64,000 bases of DNA from Gluconacetobacter tumulisoli. GTDB taxonomy: Bacteria > Pseudomonadota > Alphaproteobacteria > Acetobacterales > Acetobacteraceae. Both the position numbers and the translations under genes were made by a program. Under the pieces are notes generated by a model, which was given only the letters and a program-made list of their open reading frames with translations, did not search any database and had not been told where the DNA came from. Shown here piece by piece: positions 13,548-22,624 of this stretch. Where the stretch lies: the NCBI RefSeq assembly GCF_014174155.1, contig NZ_JABEQM010000001.1:310001-374000 (forward strand). Reading direction: 5' to 3'. How positions within the stretch are numbered: the first letter of the stretch is position 1; each line of letters begins with the position of its first letter.

Positions 13548-14120
13548 ATGTCCGCAGTAGAACTGATCCTGCTCCAGCGCGTCGAGAAGCTGGGCCAGAT
13601 GGGCGAGATCGTGAAGGTCAAGCCGGGTTACGCGCGCAACTACCTGCTGCCGCAGGGCAAGGCCATCCGTGCCAACGCCCTGAACCGCGAGCGGTTCGAC
13701 CGCGAGCGCGTGCAGCTGGAAGCGCTGAACATCAAGCGCCGCGAGGAGGCCGAGCGCCTGTCCGAGCGGATGCACGGCCTGGTTGTCGTGCTGATCCGTC
13801 AGGCCGGCGACAGCGGCAGCCTGTACGGTTCGGTTTCGACCCGCGACATCGCCGAGGCGACGACCGCCGCCGGCCTGACGATCGCGCGTTCCCAGGTGCT
13901 TCTGGCCGATCCGATCAAGCAGCTGGGCCTTTATGAGGTCCGCGTTGCCCTGCATCCGGAAGTGTCGATTCCCGTCACCGTGAACGTGGCCCGTTCGGAA
14001 GAGGAGGCCGTGCGCCAGGCGCGCGGCGAGGCCATCGGCGTCGAAGACGAGGAGCCCTCGGGCTTCGTCGGGGAAGCCCACGCCGACGAGACGGCAGCCG
14101 AGGACGCGGCCGAGGCCTGA
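13548..14120 (+). CDS. rplI: 50S ribosomal protein L9
   Basis: A 190-residue L9 with the N-terminal rRNA-binding domain ([29 protein letters not shown]), the connecting helix and the C-terminal domain ([15 protein letters not shown]). The acidic tail after residue 150 ([20 protein letters not shown]) is an extension common in alphaproteobacteria. GAGGAGA precedes the ATG. Last gene of the operon, followed by a clear terminator. Confidence 0.97.
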   Translation: MSAVELILLQRVEKLGQMGEIVKVKPGYARNYLLPQGKAIRANALNRERFDRERVQLEALNIKRREEAERLSERMHGLVVVLIRQAGDSGSLYGSVSTRDIAEATTAAGLTIARSQVLLADPIKQLGLYEVRVALHPEVSIPVTVNVARSEEEAVRQARGEAIGVEDEEPSGFVGEAHADETAAEDAAEA

Positions 14121-14164
14121 TCAATCAGGCATCATCTGGCGCGTCCTGCGCGACAGACGGCTGA

Positions 14165-14198
14165 AAAGGCCCGGAAGAGCGCGCTCTTCCGGGCCTTT
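14165..14198. terminator. Terminator after rpsF-rpsR-rplI
   Basis: A perfect 34-base palindrome (17-bp arms, AAAGGCCCGGAAGAGCG and its complement) lies 44 bases after the rplI stop. The right arm ends in CCTTTGTCTTT, giving a U-rich 3' end on the plus strand. It is the clearest intrinsic terminator in the window. Confidence 0.85.
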
Positions 14199-14294
14199 GT
14201 CTTTGGAAAGGCTGGGTAAAGTCCCGCTGCCGGTTCTTTACGGATCGTCATCCAGCGGTCATGTTTGCCATGCGACCTGCATGGAGAACCGCTC

Positions 14295-15602
14295 ATGACG
14301 CCCGTAATCGACAGGGTCTTCCGCAGTTTTATCTCACGGGGACGGCTGGACGTCGTTTTTTCCGATGGAACGCGCCGCACCTATGTCGGTACGCCCGGGC
14401 CGGTGGCGGCGATGCGGATTCTCCACCCGTCGGTCGAGCGTCGGCTGATCTTCAATCCCGGGCTGGCGTTCGGCGAAGCCTACATGGACGGCGCCGTCGT
14501 TCCCGACGGCTGCACGCTCTATGACCTGCTGGACCTGCTGATGACCAACAGCATGGGGACCGGTCATGTCGGCGAGATGGTCGCCGGCCTGGTGCGCTAC
14601 GGCAAGCGGGCCTGGACGCAGTTCAATCCGGCGTCGCGGTCACGGCGGAACGTTGCCCACCATTATGATCTGAGCGGCGCGCTGTACGACCTGTTCCTCG
14701 ATCGGGACCGGCAATATTCCTGCGCCTATTTTCCGCGCGGGGACGAGACGCTGGAGGAGGCGCAGGAGGCCAAGAAACGGCACATCGCCGCCAAGCTGCG
14801 CCTGGACCGGCCGGGCCTGGAGGTCCTGGATATCGGCTGCGGCTGGGGCGGCATGGCGCTGACCCTGGCGCGGGATTATGGGGCGCGCGTGACCGGGATC
14901 ACGCTGTCGGAGGAGCAACTGGGTGTCGCACGCAGGCGCGCGGCCGAGGAGGGGCTGTCCGACCGTGTCCGTTTCGAACTGGTGGATTATCGTGCGGTGA
15001 CCCGGCGGTACGACCGCATCGTGTCGGTGGGCATGTTCGAACATGTCGGGATCGGGCATTACCGGCAGTTCTTCGGCATCGTGCGCGACGTCCTGGCCGA
15101 GGACGGCGTGATGCTGCTGCATTCCATCGGGCGCAATGACGGCCCGGGATCGACCAATCCGTGGATCGATCGCTACATCTTCCCCGGCGGCTATTCCCCC
15201 TCGTTGAGCGAGACCTTCGCGGCGATCGAGAAATCGGGCCTGTGGGTTACCGATTGCGAAGTGCTGCGGCTGCATTACGCGAAGACCATCGCCCTGTGGC
15301 GCGAACGCTTCGCCGCCAGCCGCGCGAAGGTCGCGGCCATGTACGACGAACGGTTCTGCCGGATGTTCGAATTCTACCTGGTCGGAGCGGAACTGTCGTT
15401 CCGGGTACAGGGACACATGAATTTTCAGCTGCAGATCACCCGGTCGATCGACGCCGTGCCGCTGACGCGGGATTATATGCTCGACACCGAACGGGCCGCG
15501 GCCCTGGGCGGCGTCGCGGACGATCCGGAGGAGTCCCAGGCGGTCGCGGTCAAGGCACCGGCCCGGCGTGCCGCCCGCAGGAAGACGGCGAAGACGGGCT
15601 GA
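14295..15602 (+). CDS. cfa: Cyclopropane-fatty-acyl-phospholipid synthase family methyltransferase
   Basis: An enzyme of the CFA synthase family, which methylenates unsaturated acyl chains of membrane phospholipids using S-adenosylmethionine. About 435 residues. The SAM motif is VLDIGCGWGGMALTLA, and the family blocks NVAHHYDLSGALYDLFLDRDRQYSCAYF and SVGMFEHVGIGHYRQFF are present, followed by IFPGGYSPSLSE. I chose the ATG at 14295 (MTPVIDRVFRSF) because GGAG lies eight bases upstream; an in-frame ATG at 14265 has no such site. The tail is rich in Ala, Arg and Lys. Confidence 0.93.
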   Translation: MTPVIDRVFRSFISRGRLDVVFSDGTRRTYVGTPGPVAAMRILHPSVERRLIFNPGLAFGEAYMDGAVVPDGCTLYDLLDLLMTNSMGTGHVGEMVAGLVRYGKRAWTQFNPASRSRRNVAHHYDLSGALYDLFLDRDRQYSCAYFPRGDETLEEAQEAKKRHIAAKLRLDRPGLEVLDIGCGWGGMALTLARDYGARVTGITLSEEQLGVARRRAAEEGLSDRVRFELVDYRAVTRRYDRIVSVGMFEHVGIGHYRQFFGIVRDVLAEDGVMLLHSIGRNDGPGSTNPWIDRYIFPGGYSPSLSETFAAIEKSGLWVTDCEVLRLHYAKTIALWRERFAASRAKVAAMYDERFCRMFEFYLVGAELSFRVQGHMNFQLQITRSIDAVPLTRDYMLDTERAAALGGVADDPEESQAVAVKAPARRAARRKTAKTG

Positions 15603-15608
15603 ACGGGA

Positions 15609-16484
15609 TCAGCCGTCCATGCGCGCGGACCCGCCGATCCGTTCCAGGTGGCAGCGGGCCAGGCGATCGAATTCCGTGATGTCCAGCGTTTCGGCCCGGC
15701 GTTCGCCGCCGATGCCGGCGGCCTCCAGCAGGGTCTCGCCCCCCAGGGGGCGCAGCGCGCCGCGCAGCATCTTGCGCCGCTGGCCGAAGGCGGCGGCCGT
15801 GACCTGCTCCATGGCGCGAAACAATGCGGGGGCCGGCTGGGCCGCGTGGGGAGTCAGGCTGACGACCGCGGAATAGACCTTGGGGGGCGGGGAGAACGCA
15901 CCGGGCGGGATCCGCATTACCAGCGCGCAGCTGCTGGTCCACTGCGCCAGGACCGCCAGGCGGCCATAATGCGATGTGTCCGGGGCGGCGCAGATCCGCT
16001 CCGCCACCTCCATCTGGAACATCAGGGTCAGGCGTTCCCATTGGGTCGCCTGCCGCAGCCAGCCGACCAGAAGCGGCGTCCCGACATTATAGGGCAGGTT
16101 GGCCACGATCTGGCGTGGCGCCGGGCACAGCGCGGTCAGGTCCTGGCGCGTGGCATCGGCCTCGACCAGATGCAGGCGTCCGGGGAACAGGGCAGCAAGC
16201 TCGCCGATGACGGCGACGGCGCGCGGGTCGATCTCCACCGCCGTGACGGTCTCGGCGGCGCTGTCCAGCAGGGCGCGGGTCAGGCCGCCTGGTCCGGGCC
16301 CGACCTCGACGACATGACGGCCTGTCAGGTCACCGGCCAGGGCGGCGATGCGCGTGGTGATGCCCGGGTCCAGCAGGAAATGCTGGCCCAGCGCCTTGCG
16401 TGCGTCCAGCCCGTGCCGGGCGATGACCTCGCGCAGCGGTTCGAGAGGAGCCGTCCCGCCGGGAACGGGGGGAAGGGAGGTCAG
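15609..16484 (-). CDS. rsmA: 16S rRNA (adenine1518-N6/adenine1519-N6)-dimethyltransferase
   Basis: RsmA (KsgA) dimethylates two adjacent adenines near the 3' end of 16S rRNA in late small-subunit assembly. Translation of the minus strand gives the family N-terminus RHGLDARKALGQHFLLD, motif I VVEVGPGPGGLTRALL and the catalytic ANLPYNVGTPLL. No ATG, GTG or TTG exists in frame upstream of motif I. A CTG at 16484 (Leu/Met-TSLPPVPGG) has GAGG eight bases upstream and gives a normal 291-residue protein, so I take it as the start. Gene follows surA closely. Confidence 0.92.
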   Translation of the reverse strand: MTSLPPVPGGTAPLEPLREVIARHGLDARKALGQHFLLDPGITTRIAALAGDLTGRHVVEVGPGPGGLTRALLDSAAETVTAVEIDPRAVAVIGELAALFPGRLHLVEADATRQDLTALCPAPRQIVANLPYNVGTPLLVGWLRQATQWERLTLMFQMEVAERICAAPDTSHYGRLAVLAQWTSSCALVMRIPPGAFSPPPKVYSAVVSLTPHAAQPAPALFRAMEQVTAAAFGQRRKMLRGALRPLGGETLLEAAGIGGERRAETLDITEFDRLARCHLERIGGSARMDG

Positions 16485-16494
16485 GAGCCGGTCC

Positions 16495-17859
16495 TCATGC
16501 CTTCGAGCGCATTTCGATGACGGCCCGGCGGTGCAGGTCGCGGTTCAGCTGCCGCGACGTCTGCTCGACCCGTTCATTCAGCAGCTGGTCCGCGATCTCG
16601 CTGGGTGTCTGCTGGGCGAAATTCCTCTGCTGGCGCCCGCAGATCATCAGGATTTCGATGCCTTCCGTCGAGACCAGCGGACGGCTGGCCTTGCCGTCAG
16701 ACAGACCGGAAAGGATCTGCTGCATCTGCGGATTGATCCGTTCCAGCACCAGCTCGCCGGGGTTGGATGGCCGTTTTTCGCCGTACTTGCGATTGACCGC
16801 TTCCAGATCGGCGCACGACCGCGCGGTGGTCGCAACCTGTGTCGCCTGCTCCAGGGTCGCCCGCTGCTGCTCCGTCGGGTTCTGGGGGTTCAGCTGCGTC
16901 GTGAACGGCAGGAACGCCTGACGCAGCGACAGCACCGTGCCCATCTGGTGGCCGACGGTGCGGCGGCCATTCAGCGTCGCGATGACGAAGCCGCCTGCCA
17001 CCCGGATGGGGTTGGAGATGGCGCCGATCGGCATCTGCCGGGCCACCGCCACGACCTGCGGGTCGAGACTGTCTTCCTGCACCCAGCCCATCATGCCGCC
17101 GTCCAGCGCGGTCTGGCTTTGCGAGAACTGGGCGGCGACGATGGGGAAGGGCGCGCCGTTGCGCAGTTCCTGGATGACCGTCTCGGTGAATTTCAGCTCG
17201 TTCTCGGAATGGCGGGGATCATCGACCGGGACGAAGATCTCGCTGATCATGTACTGCGGCTTGCCGTCCTCGTGCCGCAGTGCTTCCTCGCGCTGGGCGA
17301 TTTCGGCGGCGGTGGTGCGGCCGCGCGATCCCATTTCCTCGCGCAGGACCTGCGTCCAGCCCAGCTGCACGCGGATCTGGTCGATCAGCGTGGTCAGCGA
17401 GATCCCGTCCTGCGCCAGCCGGTCGCGCAGCGCGTTCTGCGGCATGCCGTTGCGGTGTTCGATATCGGCGATCGAGGCCGCGATCTGCTCGGGCGGGACG
17501 TTGATGTGCCGCGACAGCATTTCCTGCTGGCGCAGGCGCTCGTCGATCAGCTGCCGGACGATCTGCGGGCGCAGGCGCGCCATGATCTCGTTGCTGACAT
17601 TCAGGCCGGATGACAGGGCGAACAGGCGGCCGCGATTGTCCACGTCGCGGCGGGTCAGCACCGTGCCGTTGATGACCGCGACGATCGAATCCTGGTCGAC
17701 GGCAGTCTCGTCCGCCTCCGCGTCCGGACCCGGCGGGGCGGCCAGCGCCGCGCTGCCCACGCAGGCTGCCAGCCCGGCCGCCAGGACGAACGACAGGGCA
17801 CGCCTGCCGGGCCGGGCACCGTGCGGGGGGAATGCGGTCTTGGTGGAGCAGGCTCGCAT
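16495..17859 (-). CDS. surA: Peptidylprolyl isomerase SurA, periplasmic outer-membrane-protein chaperone
   Basis: A periplasmic chaperone and parvulin-type prolyl isomerase for outer-membrane proteins, including LptD. The N-terminus has a signal-like sequence (RRALSFVLAAGLAACVGSAALA). The SurA N-domain follows (IVAVINGTVLTRRDVDNR), then parvulin repeats (SEIFVPVDDPRHSE ... IVAAQFSQSQTALDGGMMGWV). The start is uncertain. I chose the ATG at 17859 (454 residues) with GAGAG about ten bases upstream; in-frame ATGs at 17880 and 17892 are possible and the frame opens at 17901, overlapping lptD. It lies between lptD and rsmA, a common grouping. Confidence 0.92.
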   Translation of the reverse strand: MRACSTKTAFPPHGARPGRRALSFVLAAGLAACVGSAALAAPPGPDAEADETAVDQDSIVAVINGTVLTRRDVDNRGRLFALSSGLNVSNEIMARLRPQIVRQLIDERLRQQEMLSRHINVPPEQIAASIADIEHRNGMPQNALRDRLAQDGISLTTLIDQIRVQLGWTQVLREEMGSRGRTTAAEIAQREEALRHEDGKPQYMISEIFVPVDDPRHSENELKFTETVIQELRNGAPFPIVAAQFSQSQTALDGGMMGWVQEDSLDPQVVAVARQMPIGAISNPIRVAGGFVIATLNGRRTVGHQMGTVLSLRQAFLPFTTQLNPQNPTEQQRATLEQATQVATTARSCADLEAVNRKYGEKRPSNPGELVLERINPQMQQILSGLSDGKASRPLVSTEGIEILMICGRQQRNFAQQTPSEIADQLLNERVEQTSRQLNRDLHRRAVIEMRSKA

Positions 17860-17884
17860 GCTGTTCGGTCTCTCGCGCATCTGG

Positions 17885-20239
17885 TCAGCCATGGATACCA
17901 AAGGACCCGATGGTCTTGAAAGTCAGGGTGAACATAATGGTCGAATTGCGCTGCTGGCCGCCGATCGACGTGTATTGCTTGATATACATGATATTGAAGG
18001 CGAAGCAGTCATTCTGGTAGCCGGCGTTCCCGCCCATGGCGACGAACTGCTCCCGCGCCAGGCTGCGGCGGACGAATCCCGACAGGTGGTAATGCTGCCA
18101 GTTCGTCGAGGCGCCGAGCGTCAGTTCGTTCATTCGTGCGTCATAGGCCGCGGGCGGCGAGCCGGTCTGGATGTTGGTGGCGTAATAATAATACGGGGTC
18201 ACGGGCTCGTAGACATAGCCGCCGGTGATGCGGAAATGGTCGACCCCCGTGCTGATCAGCCCGTCGCCGAAATCGATCCGCTTGGCATACGGATCGATGC
18301 GCATGCGGCCCGTGACGTCGATGAAGCGGTTCGGCGCGATGCGCGCACGGGCGACGACGTCCGACAAATGATGGTTCAGTCCCGAATAGGGAATGCGGTC
18401 GTGCTCGATATGTTCCTGGATGCTTTCGCCGACCAGCGTGTCGATTTCATGGCCGTTCCAGGTCCAGTTGCCATGGACGCCGAAATTGCCGCGCAGCCCG
18501 CCGTCCAGCCGGTCCGTTCCCGGGTAGCGGTTCAGCGAGAACAGCGTGGAATCGGTGAATTCGTAGCTGAGGCTGTCTTCGTTGGGCAGGTAGCTGTTCC
18601 GCCCGTTTCCGGTGTTGGGCGCCGCGATGATCTGGGCGATCGGTTCGAGGATCTGCGTGCCGGAACCCCGGTTGAAGGTGCGCAGGAACGGCCAGTTCAT
18701 CTTCAGCGCGATGGTCGGCAGGACCTGCCCGGTGACCTGCCGGCGCGTCGTGGTGGCATAGAGTGGCTGTTCGTTCAGGGCCGTCGCCCGATGGATCGCG
18801 GATTCGAGATGCAGGGTCAGCATCCAGAGCTGCCCCAGTCGGTTGTGGAAGGGCCGGTCCCAGTTCATCGAGACCTGCCCGCGCTGGTCGGATACCCCGT
18901 TGGCGCGGTAGACGTAGAAATCGGTGGTATCGAGGGCGAAGCGCCCGCCCAGCGCGTCGGGGCGCCCGAAATAGCTGTAGGTGTATCGGGGCAGGACCCA
19001 GGGCAGGTCGCTGTTGCGGATGACGCCCTGGTTCAGCCCCTGGTAGGCCTGTGCGTCGATCCGCGAATAGGCCCCGGTGCCGAAGCCTTCGAGATAGACG
19101 TTGGACGACAGCGTTTCCTGGCCGTAGCCGGAAATGCGGTAGTCACGCATGTAGTTCGCCGAACTGGCCAGGTTGATGTTGGCGCCGGCGCGCCAGTTCC
19201 GCGAAATCGAGGCCTGGCCCTGCGCGAAGACATAGCCCTGGATGCCGTGGTCGTTGGTCGATCCGGCGGTGTTGCCGAACGTGTTGACGTAGGATCCCTG
19301 GCGGTGGGTATCGTACGCGACGCCGCCCAGGATGCTCAGCGTGCCGAAATTCATGATGTTGCGGTACTGGGTGCTGACCTGCGGTCCGGTGCGGGTCGAC
19401 ACCAGGCCCTGGATCGTCAGGTCGGACTGCCGGTCGATCACCCAGTAATAGGGAATGGTGGCATAGGCGCCCAGGTAGCGGTCGTGCGGCGTGATGCCCG
19501 GCGTCAGGAACCCGCTCTGCCGCCTGACGGAGGGATCGGACATCGAAAACGCCGGCAGATACATGACCGGGATGCCCAGCATGTCCACATAGGCATCGCG
19601 GAAATCGATGCGCTTGTGTTCGGTGTCGTGGATCGCGTCATAGGCGCGCAACTGCCAGAAGGGCGGGCGCTCCGGATGTTTCGCGCAGATCTCGCATGCC
19701 GTGTAGACCGCGCGGGCCATGTCGTTCACGCGCGCGCCGACCCGGCGCATGCCGTTGGCTGCCAGCTTAGCGTTTTCGGTCATCAGGATATGCAGGCGCG
19801 TGCTGATGCCGTCGCGCATGCCGTTGCTCAGTTCGGCATAGTCGGTGAACAGCACCGTGCCGTCGGGTTCGACGATCGCGACGTGGCCCGACGCGGCGGC
19901 AATGCCGGTATTGCGGTCATAGGTCACCGTGTCGGCGCGCAGGACGTGGTCGTTCTGCCAGATCTGGACGTTGCCCGACCAGGTCACGACGCCGTTGGGA
20001 TTGTCATAATTGACGGTGTCGGACTGGAAGGTCACCGGGTCCTTGTCGGACATCGAGCCGCCCAGATCGACATGCACGGGCCGGACCTGCGCGCGGGCGC
20101 GATGGGTCTGCACCGCGGCGCCCGTCAGGGTCCCGGCCAGCATCGTGGCGGCCAGCAGCGTGCCGCGCGCCTGGGGACGCCGCCCCCGGACTGGGCCGCG
20201 GACGGGGCGAAACGGGCGGCGGGGATATGGGCTCGGCAT
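17885..20239 (-). CDS. lptD: LPS-assembly protein LptD
   Basis: The outer-membrane beta-barrel that inserts lipopolysaccharide into the outer leaflet. The 784-residue protein has an Arg-rich N-terminus with a signal segment (GTLLAATMLAGTLTGAAVQT), an OstA/LptA-like jellyroll (DPVTFQSDTVNYDNPNGVVTWSGNVQ) and a long C-terminal barrel with many aromatic-ending strands. The start ATG overlaps the lptG stop (TAATG), showing translational coupling. The open frame extends upstream through lptG but that is a shadow. Confidence 0.95.
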   Translation of the reverse strand: MPSPYPRRPFRPVRGPVRGRRPQARGTLLAATMLAGTLTGAAVQTHRARAQVRPVHVDLGGSMSDKDPVTFQSDTVNYDNPNGVVTWSGNVQIWQNDHVLRADTVTYDRNTGIAAASGHVAIVEPDGTVLFTDYAELSNGMRDGISTRLHILMTENAKLAANGMRRVGARVNDMARAVYTACEICAKHPERPPFWQLRAYDAIHDTEHKRIDFRDAYVDMLGIPVMYLPAFSMSDPSVRRQSGFLTPGITPHDRYLGAYATIPYYWVIDRQSDLTIQGLVSTRTGPQVSTQYRNIMNFGTLSILGGVAYDTHRQGSYVNTFGNTAGSTNDHGIQGYVFAQGQASISRNWRAGANINLASSANYMRDYRISGYGQETLSSNVYLEGFGTGAYSRIDAQAYQGLNQGVIRNSDLPWVLPRYTYSYFGRPDALGGRFALDTTDFYVYRANGVSDQRGQVSMNWDRPFHNRLGQLWMLTLHLESAIHRATALNEQPLYATTTRRQVTGQVLPTIALKMNWPFLRTFNRGSGTQILEPIAQIIAAPNTGNGRNSYLPNEDSLSYEFTDSTLFSLNRYPGTDRLDGGLRGNFGVHGNWTWNGHEIDTLVGESIQEHIEHDRIPYSGLNHHLSDVVARARIAPNRFIDVTGRMRIDPYAKRIDFGDGLISTGVDHFRITGGYVYEPVTPYYYYATNIQTGSPPAAYDARMNELTLGASTNWQHYHLSGFVRRSLAREQFVAMGGNAGYQNDCFAFNIMYIKQYTSIGGQQRNSTIMFTLTFKTIGSFGIHG

Positions 20240-21351
20240 TATCCGTCTTCTAGATGAAGCAGAAGAGAAACTGCAAGGCAGAGTCCCGCCCCCGTCGGGG
20301 CCCAGGCGGCCAGAAGGGGCGGCATGGCGCCGGAATCGCCGAACTGCGCGGCGACCTTGGAAATCGTGAACAGGGCGAACCCGGCGGCGATCCCGCTGCC
20401 GATCATGCGCGCGACGCCGCCGCGCCGCGTCGGGCGCATCGAGAATCCCGCCGCCACCAGCGCCATGGTGCCCGACAGGATCGGCAGGGTCAGCAGGGTC
20501 TGGAAATGCAGCCGGTGGCGGATGGATGAAAATCCCGACCGCTCCAGCAACGCGATGAATCCCGGCAGCGCCCAGACCGACAGCGTGTCGGGCGATGCGA
20601 AGCTTTCCTGAACGCGCGGCACGGTCAGGTCCGTCGGCAGGTCGAAATCCCCCACCGCCACGGGCAACCGGTCGGGATGGATGGTGCGTGCGTCCTCGAA
20701 GATCCATTTTCCGGCCGCGAGATGGCCGCGCGGGGCCTCGACACGGACGATCAGATGGTCGGCCTCGTCCAGTCGGAACAGGCTGATGCCGCCAATCTGC
20801 ATGACCCCGTCCTGCAGGTGCACGGTGCGGGCATGCAGGATGGCGACCCCGCGCGGGCCCAGGCCGGTATCGGCCTGGCGGATCCACAGCGCCCCGTCGG
20901 CGAGGTCGAGCGGGCCGCCGCCGTTGCGCAGATAGACATGGTCCAGCGTTTCGGCGCGGCGGAACATCATGGAGGACAGCGGCGACAGGGCCCCGGTGGC
21001 CAGCATGCCGATCAGCAGGGCGCAGGACAGCGGCCCGGTCAGGAACTGCCAGGCGGAAATCCCCGCGGCGCGCGCCACGATCAGCTCGGACGAGCGGGTC
21101 AGCCGCCAGAAGCAGACGATGCCCCCCAGAAGGACGCCGAACGGCAGGATCTCGATCATGAAATAGGGGACGTGCAGCAGCGCGATCTCGCTGACCAGCG
21201 AGGTCGGCACATTGGGACGGGTCGCGACCCGCCGCAGCAGGTCGATGAAGTCGAACAGGGACACCAGCCCGGTCAGTGACAGGATCATCGCCGAGACCGC
21301 CAGCGTGAACTGGCGGGCGATGTAGAACGACAGCGTGACCGAGACGGTCAT
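20239..21351 (-). CDS. lptG: LPS export ABC transporter permease LptG
   Basis: One of two inner-membrane permeases that, with LptB, extract lipopolysaccharide from the membrane. About 370 residues with an LptF/LptG fold: N-terminal membrane segments (YIARQFTLAVSAMILSLTGL), a periplasmic beta-jellyroll in the middle and C-terminal membrane segments (MALVAAGFSMRP, then GSGIAAGFALFTISKVA). The ATG at 21351 overlaps the lptF stop (ATGA). The first 39 residues of the longer open frame are dismissed because they overlap lptF and lack family similarity. Confidence 0.94.
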   Translation of the reverse strand: MTVSVTLSFYIARQFTLAVSAMILSLTGLVSLFDFIDLLRRVATRPNVPTSLVSEIALLHVPYFMIEILPFGVLLGGIVCFWRLTRSSELIVARAAGISAWQFLTGPLSCALLIGMLATGALSPLSSMMFRRAETLDHVYLRNGGGPLDLADGALWIRQADTGLGPRGVAILHARTVHLQDGVMQIGGISLFRLDEADHLIVRVEAPRGHLAAGKWIFEDARTIHPDRLPVAVGDFDLPTDLTVPRVQESFASPDTLSVWALPGFIALLERSGFSSIRHRLHFQTLLTLPILSGTMALVAAGFSMRPTRRGGVARMIGSGIAAGFALFTISKVAAQFGDSGAMPPLLAAWAPTGAGLCLAVSLLLHLEDG

Positions 21352-22529
21352 GGACGCGACGGTCCCATTGCCCCGGACAGGCCGGCATGCGGAGGCCGGC
21401 CGCGGCGCCATTCGGGCAGGAACAGGATCACCGCGCAGGCGATGCCGGGCAGGACGGCCTCGATCCACATCAGCGGGACCAGGCCGGTGTTCCGGCCCGC
21501 CAGGTTCTGCACCAGCAGGCTGAGGGCCAGCAGGCCCACGACGCTCATGATCGCCACCGCCGGGCGGATGATGTTGCCATGGCGCGAGAACGCCCCGCGC
21601 AGCACGCTCAGCAGGCCGATCATCGCGAACGAGAAGGCGGTGAAGGGCGAGGTCAGGCGCCGCCAGGCCTCGACGGCGAATTTGCCGCGATCGCGGGGCG
21701 AGACCTCCTGCGGATTGGGGTGCAGCAATTCGTGCAGCGACATCTCCGACGCGTCGCGGAAGCGGGCCTGGTCCCCGCGCGACGATGTCAGGTCGATGGT
21801 GTTGCGCTGGAACGTCAGGACGTTCAGCCGGCCGGTCTTGCGGTCGATTTCCTCACGCGAGCCGTTGAACAGGACGACGCGCGGCTGGTTGTCGATCACC
21901 AGCATCGTGCCATGTTCGGCCAGGATCGTGGCCTGGCTGGCGGGCTGGCGGTCGTCCTCGACCATGATGCCGTGCAGGGTGCCGTCCCGGTCGCGGGAGC
22001 GGATATAGACCGTCATGGTGTCCGACACCGGGGTGAATACGCCTTCCTGCAGCATGAAGGCAGCCATGCGGTTGCGGATCTGGAATTCGTACTGCCGGAA
22101 CGCATGGTACGACATCGGGACGATCCAGACATTCAGCAGGAAGCACGCCGCGACCGACAGGCCGGCGCACGCCAGCCCCGGCCGGGCGATGAAGAAGGGC
22201 GACAAGCCCGCGGCCCGCATGACCGTCAGCTCGCGGTCGCCGGCCAGGCGCTGGTAGACGAACTGCACCACCACGAAGGTGGTGATCGGCAGGATGACGG
22301 CGACGAACGACGGCACCAGCAGGCTGGTCAGCCCGACGAAGACCCGCAGCGTCAGGCCCCGTTCGACCACCAGCGAGACGAAGCGCAGCGACTGGGTCAG
22401 CCAGATCAGCGCCGACAGGCCGCCCGTGGTCGCCACCAGCGCCAGAAGCAGTTGCCGCAGGACATAGCGGTCCAGCATCGGCAGGCGCGATCTCGGCGAC
22501 AGGCTGGTGACGGACCGGGCGAACGACAT
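21348..22529 (-). CDS. lptF: LPS export ABC transporter permease LptF
   Basis: Partner permease of LptG. 393 residues, beginning with LDRYVLRQLLLALVATTGGL as a membrane anchor and showing the family segments ITTFVVVQFVYQRLAGDREL and MRAAGLSPFFIARPG, then a periplasmic jellyroll and C-terminal membrane helices (TSPFTAFSFAMIGLLSVLRG). The first Met at 22529 is used; MLDRYVLRQ at 22478 is an alternative. First gene of lptF-lptG-lptD-surA-rsmA. Confidence 0.94.
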   Translation of the reverse strand: MSFARSVTSLSPRSRLPMLDRYVLRQLLLALVATTGGLSALIWLTQSLRFVSLVVERGLTLRVFVGLTSLLVPSFVAVILPITTFVVVQFVYQRLAGDRELTVMRAAGLSPFFIARPGLACAGLSVAACFLLNVWIVPMSYHAFRQYEFQIRNRMAAFMLQEGVFTPVSDTMTVYIRSRDRDGTLHGIMVEDDRQPASQATILAEHGTMLVIDNQPRVVLFNGSREEIDRKTGRLNVLTFQRNTIDLTSSRGDQARFRDASEMSLHELLHPNPQEVSPRDRGKFAVEAWRRLTSPFTAFSFAMIGLLSVLRGAFSRHGNIIRPAVAIMSVVGLLALSLLVQNLAGRNTGLVPLMWIEAVLPGIACAVILFLPEWRRGRPPHAGLSGAMGPSRP

Positions 22530-22546
22530 ATGCCTGTTTAGCTTTC

Positions 22547-22571
22547 CGCGGGGCAGGGTGAAAGCCCCGCG
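22547..22571. terminator. GC hairpin between the FAD dehydrogenase gene and lptF
   Basis: Arms CGCGGGGC (22547-22554) and GCCCCGCG (22564-22571) enclose a nine-base loop in the 95-base gap. It lies downstream of the minus-strand dehydrogenase gene and upstream of lptF. There is no T-run, so terminator function is only likely. Confidence 0.4.
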
Positions 22572-22624
22572 ACATAAGTGCTATGCGACTGTTATGGAGG
22601 CGGATCGTCTTGCGTTCCGGACCC

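Noticed and set aside
16937-20257. 1106-codon plus-strand open frame opposite surA and lptD
   Set aside because: Composition and lack of motifs mark it as a shadow of the real minus-strand genes.
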